Shown in pieces: positions 20,718 through 32,088 of a stretch of DNA of 64,000 nucleotides. The position numbers were made by a program, and so were the translations under genes. Within the stretch, counting starts at the first letter, position 1. The number at the start of each line of letters is the position of its first letter. The notes beneath the pieces are model-generated. The model saw nothing but the letters and a program-made list of their open reading frames with translations, searched no databases and had not been told where the DNA came from. Source of the stretch: Chamaecrista fasciculata (Eukaryota > Streptophyta > Magnoliopsida > Fabales > Fabaceae); NCBI GenBank assembly GCA_003254925.1, contig QANZ01028689.1, positions 1 through 64,000 on the forward strand, in the 5' to 3' direction.

Positions 20718-23161
20718 CTACAAGCATGAAGGAGGGCTTTGTTTTCCATAAGCATCACCATTAACATTATCACACAAAGTTGTAAGCTTTACACCACTAT
20801 CTTTAACTTGAGGCCAAATTGTAATGTCCTTCATTATTATGTTCTGGCATGGCTTGTTTTCACTGCATCTCAAATCAACTGAAACTTCACCACTACAACT
20901 TCCTCTAATGGACTTGTACACCACATTGCTGATTTGCACTTGTGAGTTCTCCTTAAACAAACAAATTAACAAACCGAAAACATAATTAATTAACACGTCT
21001 TTGGATATCTAGTTACCTTGTAAAAACTAATGGGTAAATTACAATTGGTCCTTATAGTTTGGCCTATCTACATGATGGTAGATTGTTGTAGTTAAAAAAT
21101 TTGCAAATTGAAGCATGAGGTTTGCATCACTAACATTAACATAATGGAGCCCTGAAGTAAAAAACTAATTGCAGAAGGCATGTGAAAGTTTTATTTTGGT
21201 CCCTAATATTTGCAAACGTTTTGTTTTGGTCCATAATTAAGGACAAAAATAAGATTTCACATAGGCCCAATAATGTGTTAACATGCAAAATAACCACAAC
21301 CCCGATTTAGGGAACCATTTTTGTAATTTACCTAAAAATAAATGAGAAAATATGTTTGGCCAAATGGCTTTTGGTGAAATGGATCATGATGCGAAAGTTT
21401 GTGTATAATATTATTCTTGTTTAGTTTATATATATATGAATCTCTAATTAATGGGCAGCTGGTCACTTCATAATCTATTTGATAAAAAATTTTTAATAAA
21501 AAATATTTTCTCATCTTTTATATAAGTTGTCATTTGACCAAAAATTCAAAATAACAAACAAGCTAGTGAATGATTTTTGTCAAATATTGTTGATCAAATA
21601 AGGAGAAATAATTAGAAGTAGGAATTAATTAAACCTGTTTATTATCGCATGAATGACCTCCGCAATATTGTTGATCAATGATTATAGGATGTTGCACATT
21701 ATCCATAATTAGGTCAACAAAAGCAAAACGTGAAGCCTTCAATGGTTTGCTCATTGCATTAGCCCAAGACTTGATTCTAACTCCATTACTTGTACCATAA
21801 AATGTGCAATTCCTCACAACTATGTCTTCCACATCTTCTTCATCTTCATCTTTACCAAGACTTCCAACACTGATGCCATGTCCGGGACCACATATCACCT
21901 GAGAAATCCGAACATTTCGGGTGCCAGAAATCATGGCGATGCAATCATCGCCGGTGGCAATGTTCGAATTTCTTATTCTTATGCCATTAGATTGGGAGAT
22001 TTTGATGCCATCAGTGTTGGGGCTATCACTTGGGGCTGAGATTGTGATCTTGTTTAAGATCATATTCTCACAACCATATATAACAAAATGGACCATTTTG
22101 CTGTTAATGGATTCTAGGTGATGAACATGACTGTTGGTGATGAAGTCAAATCTAATATTCTGAAATAACAATTATGAAAAATAAAATCAGCTTTCTTATC
22201 TCAAAATCTATAAACAAATTAAATGATTTTTAAAAAAAAGCAATACAAATTAAAATATCATAAATTCAAAACTATCTTTGAATTTCTATTTTTTCCACTC
22301 ATTTTCCTTGTTAATTAGGGCTATTTAGGATTCATTAACTTTGGAATACACAAGAAAGAAACAAATAACATACCAATGTTCTTTTTACTTAGTTGATATT
22401 CATAAAAAGTATGAGTTCGATTAATACATCTTGTTTAACAAAAAGACGAATATAACTAAGAATGTACCGTAGGAAGCTGCTGACAATTAGAACTCCTGAC
22501 ACAATCATTGTGTGCCCAAGCCTCCGATCCTCGGCCGTCCAACTTGCCGCCGCCAAAGACTTCAAGATTGTCGACATACCGAAAATTTATCCATTGGTCG
22601 TCGGAGAAGGAAGAAAGTTGAGATGGAGCAATCAAAACACCATTTATCACAAATTGCATCCAACCCTTGCATGGGCCTTCAAATATTATAGGGTTAAGCA
22701 TGAATGTCCCTTGTGGGATCGAAACGCTACTTGGCCCTTTCCAATTGCATGCTTCACTCCATGCTTTCCAAAATGCCTTATATTCAAGCAATATATGTAT
22801 ATATATATAGTGAATAATAAATCAATTAATTAGTTATATAATATAAAATTGAAATAATATTAATTATATACATATAACACGAACATAGATCCTCTGTAAT
22901 GTACTACAAAGAAATGAGCAGTTAGAGAGAGAAAATGTAGTGAGATCAACTTTCTCTCTCAACAAGCGCATATATAAAAAAGCATGATTTACTAATTAAA
23001 TATACATGAATTACCTTACTGTTATCGGTCTTTCCATTTGGCTTTGCACCATAGTCTATGACACTAAAAACCTTGAGATGGCTAACAGATTCTGCGTTCC
23101 AAACTAGAAAAATGAGCATCACCAAGAAAACACCCTGAAAGATGAAATTGTTGAGACCCAT
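20718..23161 (-). CDS. polygalacturonase (GH28)
   Basis: Four exons on the minus strand: 23015-23161, 22468-22776, 21635-22159 and 20718-20951. Together they encode 404 residues with consistent phase-0 GT-AG junctions. The start is chosen at MGLNNFIFQG because it opens a clean signal peptide (hydrophobic 6-22). After FSVIDYGAKPNGKTD comes the right-handed beta-helix body with the family's catalytic motifs: SPNTDG (198-203), TGDDC (221-225, two catalytic Asp), GPGHG (243-247, catalytic His) and RIK (280-282, substrate binding). It should hydrolyse alpha-1,4 galacturonan bonds of pectin in the cell wall. The C-terminal cysteines fit the family. Endo or exo action cannot be told from sequence alone. 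The frame is intact. Introns 1 and 3 carry small AT-rich and MITE-like insertions. Confidence 0.94.
21032..21333. mobile_element. MITE in intron 3 of the polygalacturonase gene
   Basis: The ends GGGTAAATTACAATTGG and TTTTTGTAATTTACC are inverted copies of the GGGTAAATT MULE-MITE family seen at 17673 and 60069. I could not find a convincing 9-bp duplication. Confidence 0.55.
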
Positions 23162-24149
23162 TATTTTATATAACACTCTCTTATTTTTCTTCTTCCTTAA
23201 TTCTGACTTTGCAATGAAATAGAACTCACAACATATATATAATGGGCATGATCGATTGAGTTATCAAAATCCTTAATTACCATTTACTTCTGTGGAAAAT
23301 TTTCCATATATATATAGAACATTATCAGCAACTAATCCTTCATTCGAGGTAGTATTATTTTATTCTATAATTTGCAACATCAGCATATAATCATCGATCC
23401 CACATAATTATTTTATTCTGTAATTGTTACAAATATACAATCTATATATTTATTGTTCAGTCAACTACGTCCGTGGACATTATTATATTTGCTCAATCCA
23501 CTCCATATATTTATTTGGGTATTCAATACTTTAATTTCAATTTTAATTTTAAGGCTATGTTGTAATTCTTCTTTATTTTTAATTTTCATCAGTTTAGGCT
23601 TTAATTTGTTCGCCTCATCATGTGCTTCAAATCAATATTCGTTTGTTGGACTTCACGATTTTTTAGCCGTTTAATTATGATTTAGAATCACATTATCTAA
23701 TTTTGTGCAAGTATTGTGTAACTGTGATTTAAAGCATGTGATATATCTGTTAGTAATACTTAGTATTGACCAAAACCAAATAATTTATGGTAATTCATGT
23801 TGTCTTAATTAGTAATATTCATGCTGCATTTTTACTTTTCTTTTCAATATTGTTGTTTAGATTTTTGTTATACTTTTTAACAATGCAGATTCGTCCATAA
23901 AGGCATAAACAATGCTTTTTTCTCTTTCACTTCTCTTTCTCTTCCTCTCCAAATGAACCAAGTATTGTTATTCACATTATGTTTATGTTCCTCACATTTT
24001 TTTCAGTTATACTTATTATGCTTATCATGTTGATCAGAGGAGCAAATTTAATTATCATGTCAATGATGTCATAATTAATTTTCACATTATCTCTCTATCT
24101 TTATTTATGTGTATATAATAGATGATTTTTTGGTTCTTTATTGATGAAC
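23162..24149. other. upstream region of polygalacturonase gene, no other gene seen
   Basis: AT-rich DNA with short ATAT runs. It must include the polygalacturonase promoter, but no element is distinct enough to call. Confidence 0.4.
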
Positions 24150-26080
24150 TAGGTTCTGGCCGGGGGTCATTACCTGGTTCAGATGAGGTAACTCTGGGTT
24201 GAAGGTTACCTGCAAGACAATGAACACACAGGGTGACCCTGCGATTAACCTCTGATGCTTAAGTTAGTAAGGGTTATGCGCTCAATAATGTCAATTGACT
24301 AAGTGGAGAGCGTACCTTTTTCCAGTGTAAAGGGCTAACCTTTTATACTGGCCAAAGGCAATCTGGCGTAATCTTGTCATTAATGCCTGGATGCTTGATT
24401 GTGATCCTGGTTGATCTGATTGTGATCCTTGGCTCCCATGTAATTCCCTTTTCTAGGAAAGGTGCCTTGATGGCCAAGGCGTTATCCTGAGAAGGATCTC
24501 TGAGTGATTTGCCTTGATTGACAGCGGATCTTAATAGATCCTTGATTGGTTCCTGATTGATTCAGGGAATGTTTCCTTATTCCTTACTCCATGGACGCCC
24601 CTACCCTTCGTGCTTATGGGCGTCCTTGTCTTGGCGAGGTATAGGGCGCTCTCGCCCTTACAACTCATCCAGTGGGCCTGGGGCGTACTGGGCCAAGGGC
24701 ATGTATCCCCATTTGGGCCTCGTAATTATTGGGGCTATTATCACTAGTCCCAACAAAAGAGGTGAAGTTTTGTCCCCATCAGTGGAGTCCCCTTCGAAGG
24801 CTTTCTCGACACTGACTGTAACCTTATGGGCATTTTCGTCGTAGACGCCATGGGTTTCACTTCGAAGATCCAGGAAGATTTGCCTGGTGCGGCGCCCTTT
24901 GACCTAACCGCCTCCAACCCTTGTCGTTTTAGCTGACGTTGCATGTCACTTCACCCTCTGTGTGTCAGCGCGCCGTGGCCACGTGTCACTGCGTGATTGG
25001 CTCACTTTCCACCATGATGGTGGAACGTGGATCGAAGGGGGCGCATTTAATGCGTCGTTTTGGTTTTCGTGAAACAGTTCTCCAAAACCGCCATTTTCCC
25101 TCTTTCCTCTTCACTTTACCATTTTCGCATTCTGGCTCTCTCTCTCTCCCCTCCTTATTCTCTCTGTAAACTCAAGTTTTTCGTCAAAACTACACTCTTG
25201 CGAAGCTCCGTTCAGGCTCGCCGGTGCTCTTCTTGCTCCAATTATCGCGTTCGATGACTTCTGGTGAGCCTTTTGACCCCCTTTTGGTCGTTTTCTTGTA
25301 ACGCATGCTCTTTGTCATTGAGTGTTATTCACTGTGTTCTTCATGTTCTTTGCGTTCTTCTCGTTCTTCGTAGTGTTCACCAAGATCTACCCCAGTTTTC
25401 CTCTAAGGAATCTTCTTTGATTCTCCAGCACCATGGACTTCGATAAATGCAAGTTTTCCAACCTTTCTACTTCATCTTTGTCATCTTCTTCATCTTTTGA
25501 ATTATGGTATGAGTTTGGTGATCAACCACAACCGCTGAGGGTCATTTTACGATCCCTTGTTCCCCGAGGGAGTTTCCCCCCTTTTTGCTGGTGAATGGAG
25601 GAGAGTTCTTCATAAAATGGGTTATAACTGTCATGTGTCTTCAGCTGCTGATACTTCTACGAGAGCGCCTAGCTCATCGACGCCGGGGGCGTCAGCGCCT
25701 GCTGGGGCTTCCTCTCCTTCTCCTTTGGACAGGAGGAATGGTGATGCGAGGGCGTCCTCATCCCAAATGCCAGAGATGTTTGACCAAGTTCCGGATGATT
25801 CGTCCTCGTCGACGTCCATAGACATTCGCGAGATGCTGTCTTCTTCGATAGAGTCGGCGTTCTCGAGAGATGCACCCATGGTTCCTGAGGAGGTCGGAGG
25901 CGCTCATGTCCCCGTTTGGGCCTCCATTGGGGATGGAAACCCCCAACAAACGATCTATGGTGAGGAGGTTGACTTCCAAGCTCACCCTGAGTGGTTTCTC
26001 TGCCAACATCGTAGGTTAGCTAATGTTCCCTAGGTTAAGGAGGAGGCTACTCCTTGCGGTCCTGAGAGGGCTGAAGTTAT
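24150..26080 (+). mobile_element. LTR-retrotransposon remnant (LTR/leader plus gag-like ORF)
   Basis: This block is markedly richer in GC than its neighbours. Positions 24150-25430 look like an LTR and leader, with repeated GGGCGTCC and AAGGGC wording and a pyrimidine-rich stretch at 25095-25170 before the coding part. From ATG 25434 a serine-rich frame opens (MDFDKCKFSNLSTSSLSS). After a frame change near 25555 it continues to 26033, containing PLFAGEWRRVLHKMGYN and HPEWFLCQHRRLANVP. This resembles the N-terminus of plant gypsy-type transposon proteins but I cannot place it firmly. A member of the solo-LTR family interrupts it at 26081. Confidence 0.5.
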
Positions 26081-26829
26081 TGTTGGGGAATTCACGGGCG
26101 CCTAAACGCAGCGGAAGCAAAAACAAAAATTAAAACTTTAAATATAAAACGCGCAAAGGGCCTAGAATTCTCGAACGGATCCGCTAGCTGAATTTAAAAC
26201 TTTTGGATAGTGGTATACCTCACGAGTTTCAATCGGTTTAGTTGAACGGGGCGTATCCTAGAAGTCCACGCGACGCGTCCTTCCTCCGCTAGTAATCCAC
26301 ACGAACAGTTTCGGAGATGCCTAGGTGCTAGCTTCCTTCACTTCTCCAAGTGAATTCGGAACCTTTATCTACGGTGTTCTTTAATTCAAGAACTCTTCTT
26401 GAATTGCCAAGAACTATATGGCGCCTTGATCAAGAATCTAATTCTTGATCCCACACAACCTTGTCGCACAAAACTAAACTCTTTAGAATTGTGTGCCACT
26501 TTCTCTCTCTAGGAAACCAAGGCTGCGATTTTTCTCTCTCCTCACCTAGAGCAAATATCGCATTTTTCTCTTGAGAAGAACTAGGCTAAAGTCGACTTTC
26601 TAGTGTGCATGAGGCTCTCACCCTTTTGTGATCTCTCTTTTCACCTAGAGCAAAAATCAAATTTTTCTCTCTTGGTTCTCTCTCTTAAAGTCGACTTATG
26701 GCTTCCTATTTATAGGGTTTGGGGACTTTGATAATTATAATTTAGGAAACCCTAAAATCATATAATTATCAAATCATAAGATTATGATATCTCCATATCA
26801 AAATTATATGACTTGAATTCCAATTTAAA
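26081..26829 (-). mobile_element. minus-strand LTR running into the assembly gap
   Basis: It begins TGTTGGGGAATTCACGGG and includes CGCAGCGGAAGC, the reverse complement of the solo-LTR 3' end wording. Further in, TCCACACGAACAGTTTCGG and CTAGGTGCTAGC match the reverse complement of 17110-17160. A reversed TATA box (CTATTTATAGG) lies at about 26706. The element disappears into the N run at 26830. Confidence 0.7.
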
Positions 26830-27490
26830 NNNNNNNNNNNNNNNNNNNNNNNNNNNNNNNNNNNNNNNNNNNNNNNNNNNNNNNNNNNNNNNNNNNNNNN
26901 NNNNNNNNNNNNNNNNNNNNNNNNNNNNNNNNNNNNNNNNNNNNNNNNNNNNNNNNNNNNNNNNNNNNNNNNNNNNNNNNNNNNNNNNNNNNNNNNNNNN
27001 NNNNNNNNNNNNNNNNNNNNNNNNNNNNNNNNNNNNNNNNNNNNNNNNNNNNNNNNNNNNNNNNNNNNNNNNNNNNNNNNNNNNNNNNNNNNNNNNNNNN
27101 NNNNNNNNNNNNNNNNNNNNNNNNNNNNNNNNNNNNNNNNNNNNNNNNNNNNNNNNNNNNNNNNNNNNNNNNNNNNNNNNNNNNNNNNNNNNNNNNNNNN
27201 NNNNNNNNNNNNNNNNNNNNNNNNNNNNNNNNNNNNNNNNNNNNNNNNNNNNNNNNNNNNNNNNNNNNNNNNNNNNNNNNNNNNNNNNNNNNNNNNNNNN
27301 NNNNNNNNNNNNNNNNNNNNNNNNNNNNNNNNNNNNNNNNNNNNNNNNNNNNNNNNNNNNNNNNNNNNNNNNNNNNNNNNNNNNNNNNNNNNNNNNNNNN
27401 NNNNNNNNNNNNNNNNNNNNNNNNNNNNNNNNNNNNNNNNNNNNNNNNNNNNNNNNNNNNNNNNNNNNNNNNNNNNNNNNNNNNNNNNNN
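26830..27490. other. assembly gap (661 N)
   Basis: A run of N. It begins inside an LTR and ends at a (TA)n run (27491-27516), so it is probably a repeat-collapse gap of unknown true size. Confidence 0.99.
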
Positions 27491-27521
<31 letters not shown>

Positions 27522-28037
27522 TATGGCAACAGAGTTTAAAGTTTGGTTCAAAAAAAAAACAGAGTTTAAAGTTTAAACAGAAAATTACAGAAACTAAAAG
27601 TTGATTAGTTTAAATATCACGAGAATGATAAAGGAACAAAAGGAAACCAACTTGGAAGCCTTATATGTGTATATATATATACTCTAGAAAACTAAAATAT
27701 TATGGTGAGTTAAAACTCTCAATTGTAAGATATGAAAACCTCAAGACTATTATTAAAAAAAGTTATACTCATTTAAAAAGAAAAATACAAATCCCAAACT
27801 AATTTAACCATATATAGGAAGTAAACACTCTTCATCATATCTTCACAAAATTGCAAAATTGCAGTAAACATATAAATTAGTCTATAACTCAATATCTGAA
27901 AATCTAATTTATACTCTTTAATTCTTAAAAGTTATGGAACCAATATATTTTAATCTATTATATTGTCTTTATGACTTTCAAAGACTAAAATTTGTAATGT
28001 AAATTTTAAAGAATTGATCTTCCTAACTCGTATATCT

Positions 28038-31000
28038 TTAGGGAACCAAATTATATATATAGTGATAGGATGATATGTTTACCTGGGGAGACAATATGGT
28101 ATTTACTCCTTCTTCCATGAGGTTATGATCACTATTATGGTCAATTCTGGGTAAGTTTGAGCAATGAGATGTTACATCATTTGAAGGTTGCACCAAATCA
28201 ATCTGATGATTTTCATCAAAATTCTGAAATTGTGGTTGCTGATGCTCATTATTTGTGGGTTGCACCAAATCCAACAAATTTTCCATACTTGCATCATAAA
28301 CTTCACCACTAGTAGGGTTTAAACAATAATCATGAATATTGAATCCATAATCAAAGGCATTATTATTATTTATAACCCCTGTATTATTATAATAATTTCC
28401 AATAATAGGCTGCATTTGATTATCATGACTCACTTGATCAAAACATGGAATTTGCATATCATATTGTAATCCATGTTGACTCATCAAATCATCACCATGA
28501 GTGTAATTAGCTGATGATGATCCATAATTAGGGTTTATAGGTATAGAAGAAGAAGGCTCAAACTGATGAGATGTTATCAATGAAGGAATATTATTTGAAG
28601 GAGTTGATGATGATGCCATTTGGTTATGCCTTCCATAACTAATGGTTGCAAATTGATCATTATCTTGAATGTTCTTCAACAAGAATGGATTAGGGTTTCT
28701 TGATGCCAAATTAGACGTTGAGGCCACATCCTTGTAGCTCATTACCATGCCAAATGTTCTTGTCACTCGCTTTAAAAATATCCGATATTTCTGCAAATTT
28801 TAAAACAATTGTATAATCACATCCATTAAGGATATAATTTTAGAAAGACAATAACAAAATATCCTAATTAAAGACATATATAATAGTATAGATAATTTTA
28901 AATATCATAACAAATTCATGAAAATCAAGTTTTTGGGGAACTACAATTTTAGGTACTCGAGTTTTAGTTTATTAGTTGTGGTAACAGTTTAAAATTAGAT
29001 TTTATAATTTAAAGATCCTTAATTTCATATTTTCACATTTTGATCCTTACACTATTTTTAATTTTATTTTGGTCTTCAAACTATTTTTCCGTTTTGATCC
29101 TCAAAATGTGATTTCATATGATTTCTACTGTTATTTCTAAGTTGGACAAATAAGATGGATTATTGATTTATTTCTCACTCATATGTGTCATAATAAGTGA
29201 GTTGATAAAGTGAAAAAGAAAATCTTTATTTTTAGTCACAAATTGAAAATAAATTTATGGCTGATTTTTCATTTAAAGAGTGAAAATTTTTCTTTTTCTC
29301 TTCGCCAAATCACTTATAAGTTTGAGGACCAAAATGAAACAAATATAAAACTTTGAAGATTAAAACTGAACAAATGTGAAATTTTGAAAACCAAAACAAA
29401 ATAAATGCGAAAGTTTGAAGACTAAAATAGACCAAAATGACAATTTAACCTTAACTTAATATGAAGGTGACTTCAGGCCAAAAAAAAATATGAAGGTGAC
29501 TAATTATTATTTGCAATTATAAATGACCAAGCAATTGCAAGTAGAGCTAAATTTAGTAATATTATATTGTTTAAGAAAGAAAGAAAGAAATTAACCTGCA
29601 AATGACTTGCCACATTTTCCCTAGTTAGCCCCGGCGTTTTCATTACTTCAAGAATCTTTTTTGGAACTGCATCTGATCAATGTATAAAACAAAGTTAAAA
29701 ATTTCCAAATTTAGAAATTACCATAGTAATTATATAGTAATTTTCTATAAGAACAAATAAATTGAAGAGTAAACATATTATTTTAGTTCTTGAAATTGTC
29801 CTAAAATTTTGATTTAATCCCTAGGTATTAAAAATATACTTTTTTATATTTGATTCTCTAGCAAACTTTAACTATTTAACCCATAAAACATTATCAGGGA
29901 TCAGAAAATATATTTCCCAAATTGAGGGACTAAATTATAATTTTTTGGGACAAATGTAAGAACTTAAAAAAGCAGGTTTTCTCCAAAAAGAATAATTAAT
30001 GAAGTAATTAATTACTTACTTTCCAAGCCTATGACATTTATGGCTTCCAAGAAACGAGCCTGAAGATCTTGGGTCCAAACAACCTTGGTCTTCTTAGGAA
30101 CACTTTTAGACGATGATGATGCAGATGAAGAAGATGATGATGAGTTTGAGTGTCTGTAATTATGATGATGATGATGTTGTGTAATTAGTGGCTTCTTATT
30201 GTTTTTGCAAGCTTTGGTTATAGCAGAAATTGCAAATTGCCAAATGCCTTTGAAGTCATTTGTTGTTGTTGGTTTCACTATGTAACGAACTATGCCACTC
30301 CTCAATGCTTTCTCCATCACCTTCTCGTCCATCTCAACCGAAATCACTAGTGTATATAAACAATATACATAGATGAAATGAGTCTAAATTATAACAATAA
30401 ATTCATATTGTATATAATTGAAATGAGTCTTACTTATCAATGGTATTTGGAATTGTTGATCAAGTCTTTGTTTGAGTTCGAAAACATCAATATGTGGCAT
30501 ATTATGGTCTACCACCATCAGGTCGAAGTGCCATTCCTTGTTTCCAAGTTTTTCCAACGCAACCAAAGGATCATTAATACCTTCCACTAAAATGAAAACC
30601 AAGTAATTATTAATTATAATGCCATAATGGAATTTAATTAATTATAATCATAACTCATGATAAATTATAAGAGTATTGTTCATGAACCAAACAAAATTAA
30701 GGACTAAACTCATAGGTAAGGTTCATTTGTTAATTACAGGTTTCACCAATAAAATAAAGAATGGTAAAAAAAATTGTTTGACCAATCATTGTATAGTGAA
30801 ATAACATAAAAGATAACCTTTTACATGACTAAAAATTATAAAAATTTTAATCAGAAGAACCTTATGATAAAAATTTAAGAGGTTTTACATGATTTTTTTT
30901 CAAAAATTAATTCGGCACAATCTAATTTTTTTTCATGGCCAAAAAGAAATTGTAATTTGTTTTCTTTTTTAAATCAACCCAACCCAAAGTATATTTATAT

Positions 31001-32088
31001 TTTATTATTAAATATATTTTATTACGTAAAATATTCTATATATATGCATATAAAAATATTATTTTAATTAATTATAAATTAAAAATGCAAGAAATATTAA
31101 TTTAATCTATATTACATAATTTATCATAAAGCTTCTTGGACTAAATTTAAATAAAATACCAATATATTGTTATATTTTAGGTTTTTCTTTGTCTTTTTTG
31201 ACATAATATGTGTAAAAAGAATCTATGAAAAAGATAATTTTAAAATAAACAATATATATTACATGGGTTTAAGTAAGAGTAAAGTATAATATCCGGATCC
31301 TCTACATTTCATCGTCTATATTATTTGTGCATTTCAGAGAGTAAAGGAAGAAGTAGAGAGAGAAAGTGTGGGCTTCACACTTTCTCTCTCTAAAATGCAC
31401 AAAAAAATACAAAGAGTGAGAATACTGAGGATCCGGCCACTTTCGTAAAGTATCACTCTAATCATATATTCAGACCCAAATTTGAGCACGTGACAAAATT
31501 AATCCCATATCATCACTATCGAAAACTTCACAAGTATGAATAAATTTTGGACATATTATCATATTCTTAACCATATTGTACACGACACGCATTTTGAGGA
31601 GTTTCACTGTATCTTACATGTACGGAACTCGTACGATATTCATATGAAATATACTGCTAAAATTCAAAACATAAAAGTATGTTTTTGTAATATATCAAAC
31701 AATAAAAAATATTATAATATATATCTAGATATTGTTTTAAGATTCTCATTAAGATTTATGGATCGTTACATGTCTATATATAAATATAAACTGTGTTGTT
31801 TCATATAATTTTAAAAATTTAACGTGTCAATGCATTCGTATTATATCTCGTGTTAGTATTCGTACTTCATAAAATATATTCATACACCACATATACTACA
31901 CAAGATGAACAAATAAAATGAAAACAAAATCAAAAGAGAGCTATATACAATTTTTGCAATTAAATTACTTTACCTTTATAATTCAATGATCTAAGTGTTC
32001 TCAAAGTGATCTCAAGCGATGTAGCATCGTCATCGATGACAAGAACGTTCACTTCAAATGGAGGAAAAGCTTTATTATTATAATCCAT
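28038..32088 (-). CDS. type-B two-component response regulator (ARR-B like)
   Basis: Five exons on the minus strand: 31974-32088, 30434-30586, 30020-30346, 29596-29672 and 28038-28790, with phases that join cleanly (474 residues). The receiver domain (about 13-130) has the acidic pocket DDD (19-21), phospho-acceptor Asp65 in VVDHNMPH, the switch Ser92 and Lys114 in IVKP. A His/Ser-rich linker (147-169) leads to a GARP Myb-like DNA-binding domain (about 176-233) containing [21 protein letters not shown] and [14 protein letters not shown]. The C-terminal half is Asn/Gln/Ser-rich, as in activation domains. Such proteins act in the nucleus at the end of the cytokinin phosphorelay. The receiver is unusual: the family's MPDMDGF reads MPHIDVF. 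A possible donor (CAG/GTAAAC, at 28083) near the end means a further 3' exon, perhaps in the gap, cannot be excluded. Confidence 0.88.
28940..29475. repeat. fold-back repeat in response-regulator intron 4
   Basis: Inverted arms are made of TTTTGGTCTTCAAACTAT and complementary AGTTTGAAGACTAAAATAG units. The same family recurs at 45516-45992, in 17840-18480 and in 53060-53480. No coding sequence. Confidence 0.6.
31293..31436. repeat. 144-bp near-perfect hairpin in response-regulator intron 1
   Basis: It starts CCGGATCCTC and ends GAGGATCCGG, and the arms match almost throughout (TTTGTGCATTT against AAATGCACAAA, GAGAGAAAGTGTG against CACACTTTCTCTC). As RNA it would fold into one long hairpin. 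It is likely a tiny MITE. A weaker relative may lie at 22884-22970. Confidence 0.75.

Noticed and set aside
22462-22833. Plus-strand ORF of about 123 codons
   Set aside because: Antisense to polygalacturonase exon 2.
24557-25446. Several short plus-strand ORFs at 24557-25446
   Set aside because: They fall in the LTR/leader part of a retrotransposon remnant and show no domain. Only the frame from 25434 looks coding.
26769-27604. Long open frames on both strands across the N run
   Set aside because: They consist almost entirely of unknown residues from the assembly gap.
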